Part shown: in pieces, positions 11,075 through 19,204 of the stretch
Numbering within the stretch: position 1 is the stretch's first letter
How the letters are laid out: each line of letters begins with the position of its first letter
NCBI GenBank assembly: GCA_022702705.1
Contig: CM040429.1
Location: 113,313,943-113,377,942, forward strand
Reading direction: 5' to 3'
Length of the DNA: 64,000 nt
Origin: Papilionanthe hookeriana x Papilionanthe teres
Taxonomy: Eukaryota > Streptophyta > Magnoliopsida > Asparagales > Orchidaceae
Made by a program: the position numbers and the translations under genes
The notes under the pieces: model-generated
The model's input: only the letters and a program-made list of their open reading frames with translations
Told to the model about the DNA's origin: nothing
The model's database searches: none

Positions 11075-11094
11075 TGTCCCCAGCGGAGTCGCCA
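11075..11094 (-). promoter_or_regulatory. Primer-binding site of OUTER element
   Basis: The minus strand reads TGGCGACTCCGCTGGGGACA. It starts with TGG as required to pair with a tRNA CCA end and resembles the Arg-tRNA-type primer site known from Ogre/Tat elements. It fixes the element on the minus strand with its 5' LTR to the right. INNER has a mutated version at 33951-33970. Confidence 0.8.
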
Positions 11095-11360
11095 CTCTCT
11101 TTCTCTATCCATTACCCTAATTCTTATTCTACTTAGACTTTTTGTCAGAAGTCTTTGGAGAAATTGAAGAATGATTAATCATGATAGAGATTGAGAGAAA
11201 AAGAGATCGAATGATAATCTCATAGAATAAATCTTCAGATTGTGTGATTACTCAAGTTTTTCGTATAAGAAAATCACATGAAGATCTTGGGTTACCAGAG
11301 AGATCTTATAGGTGAAATACCTATCCTAAGTTCTTTAATCTCCTATAGGAGCAAGCTCCT
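11095..11360 (-). mobile_element. OUTER 5' LTR, 3' terminal part (cut off by INNER)
   Basis: This lies between the primer site and the INNER insertion and continues at 42114. It carries one arm and the loop of the conserved LTR hairpin (CTATAGGAG at 11343-11351), whose other arm is split by the insertion. The exact 3' terminus of this LTR next to the primer site is unclear, because no clean CA end is visible and the other LTR copy lies outside the window. Confidence 0.75.
11356..11360. repeat. Target-site duplication CTCCT, left copy
   Basis: CTCCT immediately precedes the LTR terminus TGTC at 11361. The identical CTCCT follows the other terminus (GGTCAACA) at 42109-42113. Five base pairs is the size usual for plant LTR retrotransposons. 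Confidence 0.9.
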
Positions 11361-11524
11361 TGTCTACGGTGTGGGCGGAAAGAGATTGGGTTTGGGTGTC
11401 AATGTGAAGTAGTCGCCATCTAATATTAGCCTAGTTTTATTCCTATAAATCCTATGAAGGATTTGGAGAATTTTTAGGACTAATAGTAGAAAAGGATGTT
11501 TATGATAATTCTTATATGAGGATA

Positions 11525-11547
11525 TTCTAGAATAACATATTCTAGAA
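11525..11547. promoter_or_regulatory. Paired TTCTAGAA palindromes (heat-shock-element-like)
   Basis: TTCTAGAA at 11525-11532 and again at 11540-11547, exactly 15 bp apart. This keeps the 5-bp phasing of heat-shock elements (nTTCnnGAAn). The pair is identical at 34145-34167. It lies in U5, downstream of the TATA box, so a role as a promoter element is doubtful. Confidence 0.3.
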
Positions 11548-11608
11548 TTTTCATATTAAGAATATTATGGTAAACCAGAGATTTCTATTTCGGGTTCTTT
11601 TAGATCTC

Positions 11609-11630
11609 CTATAGAAGCAAGCTTCTATAG
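11609..11630 (-). other. Conserved LTR hairpin, 9-bp stem
   Basis: Arms CTATAGAAG (11609-11617) and CTTCTATAG (11622-11630) with a 4-base loop. In OUTER the arms are CTATAGGAG/CTCCTATAG, and in the plus-strand LTR CTATAGGGG/CCCTTATAG. The stem bases therefore change in matched fashion. Confidence 0.7.
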
Positions 11631-11640
11631 TTAATTACAT

Positions 11641-11665
11641 CTTAAACAATTTTTAATTGTTTAAG
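11641..11665. other. Second LTR hairpin, 11-bp perfect stem
   Basis: CTTAAACAATT, a TTT loop, then AATTGTTTAAG. Identical at 34261-34285. OUTER has a degraded form near 42123. Confidence 0.6.
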
Positions 11666-11787
11666 AAAACTTCTGATTAATGTTAATCATTTGTTTTCTA
11701 AATAAAATTTTAATTTTTAGGAGAGATGTACCCACTATCACTCCCGAATGTTGTTATGTCATGTTATTGAAAGCTTTAGGTATTATG

Positions 11788-12110
11788 TCTAACCTAAAGG
11801 TTCTAGTTTTGTTTTTGTTGTCAATGTCATTGTTTTGTTGGAACGTTTCAGGTTATATATCTAACCTAAAAGTTTTGGTTTTGTTTTTGTTATCAATATT
11901 ATTGTTTTTTTTGAAAAGTTTCAGGTTATATATCTAACCTAAAGTTTTGGTTTTGTTTTTGTTGTCAATGTCGTTGTTTTTGCTGAAAAGTTTCAGGTTA
12001 TATGTCTAACCTAAGAGTTTTGGTTTTTGTTGTCAATGTCGTTGTTTTTGTTGAAAAGTTTCAGGTTATATGTCTAAACTAAAAGTTTTGGTTTTGTTTT
12101 TTTGTTCGCC
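11788..12110. repeat. 72-bp tandem array (TCTAACCTAAAAGTTTTGG type)
   Basis: TCTAACCTA recurs at 11788, 11860 and 11932, then twice more with variation. Units also contain TTGTCAATGTCGTTGTTTTTG. The matching array at about 34400-34800 in the 5' LTR has one or two more units. Confidence 0.8.
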
Positions 12111-12121
12111 TAGAATATCGT

Positions 12122-12141
12122 CCTGCAAAACAGATTTAGTA
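12122..12141 (-). promoter_or_regulatory. Predicted 3' splice site and branch point in LTR leader
   Basis: Minus strand: branch-like TACTAAA (12135-12141), pyrimidine-rich TCTGTTTTGCAG, exon starting at 12122. The OUTER 5' LTR has a perfect TACTAAC and intact CAG at 43115-43136. The INNER 5' LTR keeps TACTAAC (34833-34839) but its AG is changed to AT. Paired with the donor at 14814 this would give an intron of about 2.7 kb. Confidence 0.5.
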
Positions 12142-12339
12142 CACCCTATAACATGTAAAGAAAATCTAAGCGAAATTTCTTGTTTTCACCCTGCAAAGAA
12201 AACATTGTCAGAAATAATGTCACAAAATATTTGGATATATCTTGGATGTCAATTTATGTCAAATTATGTCAATTTTATGTTGGTTATGTTGTTTTATTTT
12301 TGAAATGTCAAATTTTTGTTGATTATGTCAGTTATGGTT

Positions 12340-13190
12340 TGAAATGTTGAATTTATATCTTGATTTTAAGTTTAAACTTAAATTCTGAATTAATTTGAGT
12401 TCATGTCTGTCTGAATTTTAAGTTAAAAAAGTTTGAAATTAGATTCAATATTGATTGAATTAACTTGGGTTCATGTCCGGTTGAACCTGAGTTAGATTCG
12501 ATGTTGATTGAATTTATTTAACTTGAGTTCACGACTGTTCGAACTTAAGTTAAAAGGTTTGAAATTAGATTCAATATTGATTGAATTAACTTGGGTTCAT
12601 GTCCGGTTGAACCTAAGTTAGATTCAATGTTGATTGAATCTATTTAACTTGAGTTCATGTACTGTTCGAACTTTGGTTAAAAGGTTTGAAATTATATTCA
12701 ATATTGATTGAATTAACTTGGGTTCATGTCTGGTTGAACCTAAGTTAGATTCGATGTTGATTGAATCTATTTAACTTGAGTTCATGTCCGTCTGAACTTA
12801 AGTTAAAAGGTTTGAAATTAGATTCAATATTGATTGAATTAACTTGGGTTCATGTCTAGTTGAACTTAAGTTAGATTCAATGTTGATAGAATCTATTTAA
12901 CTTGAGTTCATGTCTGTCCGAACTTTAAGTTAAAAAGGTTTGAAATTAGATTCAATATTGATTGAATTAACTTGGTTTCATGTCTGGTTGAACCTAAGTT
13001 AGATTCAATGTTGATTGAATCTACTTAACTTGAGTTCATGTCTGTCTGAACTTAAGTTAATAAGGTTTGAAATTAGATTCAATATTGATTGAATTAACTT
13101 GGGTTCATGTCTGGTTGAACCTAAGTTAGATTCAATGTTGATTGAATCTATTTAACTTGAGTTCATGTCTGTTTGAACTTAAGTTAGAAG
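12340..13190. repeat. About 126-bp tandem array (GATTCAATATTGATTGAATTAAC type)
   Basis: The GATTCAATATTG block recurs at about 12442, 12568 and 12694. Each unit alternates an ATTGATTGAATTAACTTGGG half with a TTGATTGAATCTATTTAAC half. The same array is at 35100-35890 in the other LTR. Confidence 0.8.
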
Positions 13191-13319
13191 GTTTGGTTCG
13201 GAATAGATTTAATTAATTTTTAAGTCTTGTTTAAATAGGACTTAAAGGTTAATCAAGTCTAATAATATAGACTTAATTAGATTTGCAGACCATCAAAGTC
13301 CCTTTTAGATAAGAGTTAA

Positions 13320-14067
13320 GTTTTAATTAAGTCTATTTAAAGTTAGACCAAGACTTAGGATTAAGTTTAATATAGGTTGAACTTAAGTTTAGGTTTCATT
13401 TAAGTCTAATATAGGTTAGACTTATGCTTCTTTTTTTTTGTTTGGGTTGAATTTAAGTTCATGTCAAGTTGAACTTTAGTTTGACTTAAGTCTAGTGTGG
13501 GTTAGACTTAATTAGGTCTAGTTTTGACTTAGATTTATATTTAAATTGAACCTAAATTTGGTTTCACTTAAGTCAACTATAGGTTAGACTTAAGTTAAGC
13601 CTAGGTTTGACTTAGGTTTATGTTGAATTGAACCTAGGTCTGGTTTCATTTAAGTCTAATGTAGATTAGACTTAAGTTTGATTTGAATCGAATTTAGGTT
13701 GAATGTGGGTTGGACCTAAGATTTAGGTTAACTTGAGTTCAAGTTGGATTGGACTCAAGTTATGTTTAAGTTTAGGTTAGGCTCAATGTGGGCTGAACCT
13801 AAGGTTTAGGTTAACTTGAGTTTAAATTGGATTGGACTCAAGTTAGGTTATGTTTGAGTTTAGGTTAGGTTCAATATAGGTTGAACCTAAGGTTTAGGTT
13901 AACTTGAGTTCAAGTTGGATTGGACTCAAGTTGTGTTTAAGTTTAGGTTAGGTTCAATGTGGGTTGAACCTAAGGTTTTGGTTAATTTGAGTTCAATTTG
14001 GGTTGAACTCAAGTTATGTTTAAGTTTAGGTTAGGTTCAATGTGGGTTAAACCTAAGGTTTAGGTTA
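13320..14067. repeat. GACTTAAG-type and 83-bp GGTTAACTTGAGTTCAAG-type arrays
   Basis: Irregular GACTTAAGTCTA units are followed by about four units of an 83-bp repeat. The array ends abruptly at the deletion junction described for this LTR. The 5' LTR has about ten such units (36400-37310). Confidence 0.75.
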
Positions 14068-14287
14068 ACTTGAGTCATTTGCATTTTATCTTTCTCAATT
14101 TTCAATTTTTTTAAAATTAATATTTGAAATAATTACAAAGAAACTTGAAAATTAAAAAAATGTCTTAAACATGTTTTCTGTCCTTGGAAAAATTATGCAA
14201 GATTCCTATGAACATAAGGATAAATGCCTCAAAAATTCATAATTTATTGATTTATAAATAAATTTTAATAATTAAAATACTCCAGAG

Positions 14288-14402
14288 AGTATTTAATTAA
14301 TTAAAAATTAAATACTGAGAACAAAATTATGATTTTGGTCTCATAATTTTCTCCTCTTCAAGAGCTTTTTAGAGGTATTTTTATTTTATTTTTATGACCT
14401 CT
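14288..14402. other. Three-hairpin module (INNER 3' LTR copy)
   Basis: Same three inverted repeats as at 3100-3216. The third stem is shortened by two changes at its base. Confidence 0.6.
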
Positions 14403-14459
14403 GGATCAAAAGATATGGATTTTTGAAGTTTTTAAGGTTTTAATGTATTTTTTTATTAA

Positions 14460-14610
14460 ATCCCACCGCCAAACTCACCGCCGTTAGACGCGTGTCCTCG
14501 TGCGCGTCGAACGAGCGGGAGGATCCACTGCGGGCAGCCGAATAGCGGTTACCGCGGGGTGAAGATCAGCACCGTCCATTCCTAAAATGCGGGATCGAAC
14601 GACTGAGAAA
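14460..14610 (-). other. CpG-rich island of INNER 3' LTR
   Basis: GC-rich block (CACCGCCGTTAGACGCG, CGTCGAACGAGCGGG) in AT-rich sequence, 520-670 bp downstream of the TATA box. It matches 39650-39800. Confidence 0.65.
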
Positions 14611-14808
14611 AATCGGCCAAAAATTCAAAAATTTTCGAACCATTAAACTTCAAACATCAATATTTCACTCATTTCTTGATGAAATGGAGTGATTTTTTTT
14701 AAATGATCATCTGGATGAGAACTATCCATCCATACGGTGATGACACACTTCTGGGCTAGTATAACACATGATATATAAAAAATACGAATTATTTTGTAAA
14801 GAAAAATT

Positions 14809-14819
14809 CCATACCTTTA
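14809..14819 (-). promoter_or_regulatory. Predicted 5' splice site, INNER 3' LTR
   Basis: Minus strand TAAAG|GTATGG. Conserved in position with OUTER (3600) and with the plus-strand LTRs. In the INNER 5' LTR (40003-40013) it reads CAAAT|GTATGG: GT is kept but the exon-end G is lost. Confidence 0.5.
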
Positions 14820-15129
14820 CCACAAGCAAATCGAGCTAGATCAGACCTTATGGTTGCCTTCTAGGACCCCAATGGAAGGTTATTCTTTGCAAGCAATTTG
14901 ATCCAGAAGTTGGGCTTAGGGGAGAATTTTGAAGAAGTACCTAATTTGGGCTGTTTTTGAAATTTGATCAAATTGGCTCAAATTGGCTCAATCTATGGCT
15001 TAGATGTGATCCTAATGGATTGCTAAGACTTATATGAAGAGTTCTTATGTTGGGGGCAAGAGGATTTGGGCAGCCTATGGGTCTCCCTAATTTTTTCTTC
15101 TTCCTCTTTCTAGGCTCGGGTATGGGCTC

Positions 15130-15138
15130 CTTTTATAG
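15130..15138 (-). promoter_or_regulatory. TATA box of INNER 3' LTR
   Basis: Minus strand ATTGGCTATAAAAGGAGCC, with a CCAAT-like ATTGG just upstream. Corresponds to 40323-40331. Confidence 0.65.
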
Positions 15139-16060
15139 CCAATGGGAGGCCATGACATAGCTTAGGTTGTACTAGGGGAATAGTTATCTCCCCTATCAGT
15201 CCATTGGATGAGGAATTCGGCTGAGGATATGCATGGTTCCTTCTCCCTAAGCTTTCCATGATGATTTCCTTTGTTTTGTCTCTCCCCAGTGGCTCATGTA
15301 AGAGGTGCATGGTGAGGTGCCTCTATTCTTCTTAGGGAGCATACACATCATTCTTTGGGCTTGGCAAATGGTGACACACAAGCTTATCCCTCATCATTCC
15401 TTCTAACCATGGTGAGGGGGGGTTTCATGCATGGTTTTCCTTCCATTGGGTAGCTTGGGAAGTGGGAGATGAGGCCTCATGTTGGCCGGCATCCTGATGG
15501 CTAAATGAAGCTTAGGGTGAAGGACAAAGAGACACCTCACCCCATGCATCATGATGGGTATTAACCCATGGCCAAGTTGATTTAAAGTGGGCTTAATTAT
15601 GTGTTAATTATGCCTTAAGATGGGTTTAGCCTAACTACTTATGAGAAGGTTATGTGTCATTTCTTTTCTTTCATAATTCCCATTTTATTTAATTATTTAT
15701 TAATTAAAAATGTTGGAAAATGTTTTATTAATCAATTTATTAATTAAAAATAACTTCAATTTAAATAATTGATTAATTTTATCATTTTTGTCATTTTATG
15801 ATTTTAATTTAATTTTCATTTTAATTAATTATGTCATTTAATAAAAATATTGAAAATTAAATCATTAATCATTTTAATTAATCAAAATAATTTTGAAATT
15901 AATTATTTGATTAATTTTGTTGTTTTTATTTCATTTTTATCTATTTTAATCAAAATTGATAGGTGTTGACCAATTTTGACTGGGTTGACTAAGTCACCCA
16001 AATTGATCATTTTAATTTTAAAATGTCCAGTATTTGTGATTTTGTCATTGTGGGGTTTTA
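15139..16060. other. INNER U3 body, no gene seen
   Basis: Sequence between the TATA box and the 80-bp array. First about 450 bp of mixed composition, then strongly AT-rich (15620-15950). Aligns with 40332-41270. Confidence 0.65.
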
Positions 16061-16069
16061 AATGTTTCA

Positions 16070-16320
16070 TTGGGTGAAAGGGTTGACTTATGGGTCAACA
16101 GGGTTGTTCATTGGGTCTGGTTTGACCATTTTGACCAATGTTGACTTTTTAGGTCATAAGGGTGACCTATGGGGTCAACAGGATTGGTCACTGGGTTTGG
16201 TTTGACCATTTTGACCAAAGTTGACTTTTTAGGTCATAAGGGAGACCTATGGGGTCAACAAGGTTGGTCATTAGGTCTGGTTTGACCATTTTGACCAATA
16301 TTGACTTTTTTGGTCATAAG
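16070..16320 (-). repeat. 80-bp W-box array, three copies
   Basis: Same 80-bp unit as at 5291-6350, reduced to about three copies here versus about ten in the partner LTR at 41280-42070. Confidence 0.85.
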
Positions 16321-16539
16321 GTATTGACTCATTGTAAAATGAGGTCAACAAAAGGGCCCCAATATGTGTAGAATACTATATAAGTATTCTGCACAAACTG
16401 GCGTTGACTGAAGTGGTCTAAGAGATGTCTCATAATGGTCAAGAAAGGAGGGGATGTCATATCGCTCCCAAAGGATGTCAGATGTCTTTTATGTTGGTTC
16501 TTAGAAGGAATATTCTTCTCGTGTCTGAAAAGGAAGTTA

Positions 16540-17652
16540 CCGGGAGAAAAAATGGATGTCATATTCCATTTCTCAAAATGTCAATGTTGCTATTTTGTTA
16601 AAGGAATGCCATGATTTCCGTGTCAGGAAAGGACTTATATCCCATAATTGGAGAGAGAAAATAGATGTCATTTTCTATTTTCCTCAAAATGTCAATGTCA
16701 AGATTTGGCTAGAGGATAGCCATGATTTCCGTGTCAGGAAAAGGACTTACATCCAATAACCGGAGAGAGAAAATAGATGTCATTTTCTATTTTCCTCAAA
16801 ATGTCAATGTAGAGATTTGGTTAGAGGAAAGCTATGATTTTTGTGTCAGGAAAAGGACTTACATCCAATAACCGGAGAGAGAAAATATGTCATTTTCTAT
16901 TTTCCTCAAAATATCAATGTCGAGATTTGGTTAGAGGAAAGCCATGATTTTCGTGTCAGGAAAGGACTTACATCCAATAGCTGGAGAGAGAAAATAGATG
17001 TCATTTTCTATTTTCCTCAAAATGTCAATGTCAAGATTTGGTTAGAGGAAAGTCGTGATTTCCACATCAGGAAAGGACTTATATCTAATAACCGAAGAGA
17101 GAAAATAGATGTCATTTTCTATTTTTCTCAAAATGTCGATGTCAAGATTTGGTTAGAGGAAAGTCATGATTTCCACATCCGGAAAGGACTTATATCCAAT
17201 AACCGAAGAGAGAATATAGATGTCATTTTCTATTTTCCTCAAAATGTCGATGTCAAAATTTGGTTTGAGGAAAGCCATGATTTCCGCATCGGGAAGGACT
17301 TATATCCAATAACCGAAGAGAGAAAATAGATGTCATTTTCTATTTTTCTCAAAATGTCGATGTCAAGATTTGGTTAGAGGAAAGCCGTGATTTCCACATC
17401 AGGAAAGGACTTATATCCAATAACCGAAGAGAGAAAATAGATGTCATTTTCTATTTTCCTCAAAATATCGATGTCAAGATTTGGTTAGAGGAAAACCGTG
17501 ATTTCCACATCAGGAAATGAATTATATCCAATAACCGAAGAGAGAAAATAGATGTCATTTTCTATTTCTCCGAATGTCGATGTCAAGATTTGGTTAGAGG
17601 AAAGTCGTGATTTCCACATCAGGAAAGGACTTATATCCAATAGCCGAACAGA
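16540..17652. repeat. 111-bp tandem array in INNER 3' untranslated region (about 10 copies)
   Basis: Same unit as 6553-7230 in OUTER, with about ten copies here, ending in GAGTGGCGAACTCACTAATA. The plus strand has a 162-codon open stretch (16841-17329) that is only a repeated 37-residue unit read antisense to the element. The 16351-16540 leader to the array also matches OUTER. No classical polypurine tract adjoins the LTR at 16351. Confidence 0.85.
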
Positions 17653-17851
17653 GTGGCGAACTCACTAATATTTTTGGTGGGAATATCCGCTGGGGTTTTG
17701 ACCTATATAGGTCAAAGGATAATTCTCATGTTTGATTATCATAAATTATTCATTTTGTCATTTATTGATTTCAGGACCTGTCGACATATCACAGACAATG
17801 GGGATATATTTTTCTTCAACACTTCATTTTATTTCCATAAAAAAAGAGTCA

Positions 17852-18151
17852 TCAGTACATATTTATTCTAGTAAACAGTTTAAGACCATCCAGAATATTT
17901 ATAGTCCTTTTATTCATGTGTTTGTATTGTTCAGAAGTTCTCCACTCGATAGCGCGAATTCGTCGCATCTCTTCCTTTGAGTGATTCTTTTTGTCTGATA
18001 CCCTTAAATATTGAGTAGGTGTGACCGATGGTGGAGTGATGACTGTTTTATCATCCTCTTTTTCTGTAAGGTCAAGATTTGTCGTTTCCGATATTATTTC
18101 CTCGAACGGAGTATTGATAGTTCGCGATTTTAACTGACTCATATCTTCCAT
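17852..18151 (-). CDS. Accessory ORF-B, 99 codons, between integrase and 3' LTR
   Basis: Opens at ATG 18151 in a fair context (AAGACATGG) and runs in sense with the element. The predicted protein starts MEDMSQLKSRT, is rich in Glu, Lys and Thr, has an acidic stretch (TEKEDDKT) and a basic segment near residue 60 (KEEMRRIRAIEW). No transmembrane segment or known catalytic motif is visible. Tat elements are known to carry extra frames between pol and the 3' LTR, so the position fits. I do not recognise the protein. It could also be the C-terminal part of a longer product shared with the frame just upstream, separated by stops. Function unknown; coding status uncertain. Confidence 0.4.
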   Translation of the reverse strand: MEDMSQLKSRTINTPFEEIISETTNLDLTEKEDDKTVITPPSVTPTQYLRVSDKKNHSKEEMRRIRAIEWRTSEQYKHMNKRTINILDGLKLFTRINMY

Positions 18152-18202
18152 GTCTTGTTTCTCTTATAATTTTTTTTGTCATTTTAGTCGTTTATTGTGA
18201 TT

Positions 18203-18535
18203 TCATCTTTGCGATCTGGTGAATCCTGTCGTCGGATTTTTGGTTCCCGACGTTGATGCTCCTTGTACCGGGGCAGTCATGAATTCTTCTTCATCTGAAC
18301 TATCACCGATTGTGAAATCAAATTCTTGGGGTTCGTTGAAGTTTGAATTTTATCGAGAGCGTGCGAAGATCAACTTCACTATGATTTACCAGATAAAGCA
18401 ACGATCCATGATATATGGATTCAATTCGCGACAGATCAAAGTCAAAGTGAATTATGGTCCCCGCGTCTATATGTCGAAGGTCCAAGGCAAAAGTCATATT
18501 ATTTTGGAATGAGAAAAATAATCTATCTTCAGGCA
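18203..18535 (-). pseudogene. Accessory ORF-A downstream of integrase, frameshifted
   Basis: The first ATG is at 18535 (AAAAATGCC). The frame gives MPEDRLFFSFQNN and runs to 18318. A neighbouring frame continues with an acidic segment (EFDFTIGDSSDEEEF) and stops at 18203, which suggests one ancestral gene of about 110 codons broken by a frameshift. Just upstream is TCTTGATATTTTCAG (AG at 18542-18543), a convincing 3' splice site, so this frame could have been expressed from a spliced RNA, as proposed for env-like frames in other plant elements. An overlapping plus-strand frame (18219-18512, no ATG at its start) is a weaker alternative. I recognise no domain. Confidence 0.4.
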
Positions 18536-18544
18536 TTTTTCCTG

Positions 18545-18690
18545 AAAATATCAAGACAGAATATCATTTTAGATTTTCAAATGTTTGTTTAACAAATGAA
18601 AGAGATGTCACAAAACATCAAAGATGATTTTTGAAAGGAGAATTTATTCTCCCAGTTTATAAATAAGTCTTTATTCATTTCTTCTTTTTT
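18545..18690 (-). other. Spacer between integrase and accessory frames
   Basis: A 146-bp AT-rich gap after the integrase stop, ending in the splice-acceptor-like sequence. No frame is seen. Confidence 0.5.
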
Positions 18691-19203
18691 TTATGTCGCG
18701 TAGTATTTCTTTAGGAAACGCCCATTGATTGGAGGCAGGATTCTTTCTCCTTGACAATCCACCAATTGGTAGGATCCTCCAGAATATGTCTTTTCAATTA
18801 CATATGGACCTTCCCATATCGGTTCGAATTTGCCACCTATCTTTCGATGAGCTAGTATAGGTCTTCGAAGAACTAAAACTAATTCACCGATTCGAAAGGT
18901 TCTAGGGCGAACTAGTTTGTCGTGAGCTCGTATCATTTTTGCTTGATACAATTCAAGATTTTGTTGGGCTTGCGGACGTTTGCCCTCTAAATTTTCAAGT
19001 TCTTCAAGTCGCAACTTGACATTTTCTTCTTCGGTTATTTTATCAGTTATTGCGATTCTGAGAGAAGGAATTTGGACTTCAAGAGGCAAAATGGCTTCAG
19101 AACCATATACCAAAGCAAATGGTGTAGACCGTGTTAAAGTTCGGTATGTAGTTCTATAAGCCCATAAAACATCTATTAGTCGTTCATGCCACTGTCTCGG
19201 GCT
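18691..19203 (-). pseudogene. Tat integrase C-terminal domain, frameshifted from the core
   Basis: Continues the integrase after a one-base frameshift and two adjacent stops near 19205. Reading from 19203 it starts SPRQWHERLIDVLWAYRTT, the conserved region after the catalytic Glu. It passes through YGSEAILPLE and RTFRIGELVLVLRRP and ends GRFLKKYYAT at 18691. No chromodomain follows, as expected for Tat. The OUTER element keeps a relic of this same segment at 8420-8700. Confidence 0.85.
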
Positions 19204-19204
19204 A

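Larger units (their letters stand above)
6371..11094 (-). mobile_element. Internal region of OUTER element, gene-poor
   Basis: The region between the 3' LTR end and the primer site is only 4.7 kb and has no intact gag or pol. It holds five tandem arrays and a relic of the integrase C-terminus. Sequence next to the LTR (6371-6550) and the block after the 111-bp array (GAGTGGCGAACTCACTAATA at 7229) are nearly identical to INNER at 16351-16540 and 17650. The two elements are therefore close relatives. OUTER is non-autonomous now, having lost almost all coding sequence. Confidence 0.75.
11361..16350 (-). mobile_element. INNER 3' LTR (4990 bp)
   Basis: Aligns with the 5' LTR at 33981-42108 at both ends; only about a dozen differences are seen in the first 300 bases by eye. 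It is 3.1 kb shorter. One deletion joins the 83-bp array at about 14067 directly to TCATTTGCATTT, which in the other LTR lies near 39265. The 80-bp array is also reduced to three copies. Termini are TGTC at 11361 and CAACA at 16350. Confidence 0.9.

Noticed and set aside
18219..18512. Antisense plus-strand accessory ORF (97 codons)
   Set aside because: Starts only at GTG, overlaps a sense frame that has an ATG in good context and a splice-acceptor-like site upstream. Kept as an alternative in the ORF-A entry, not called.
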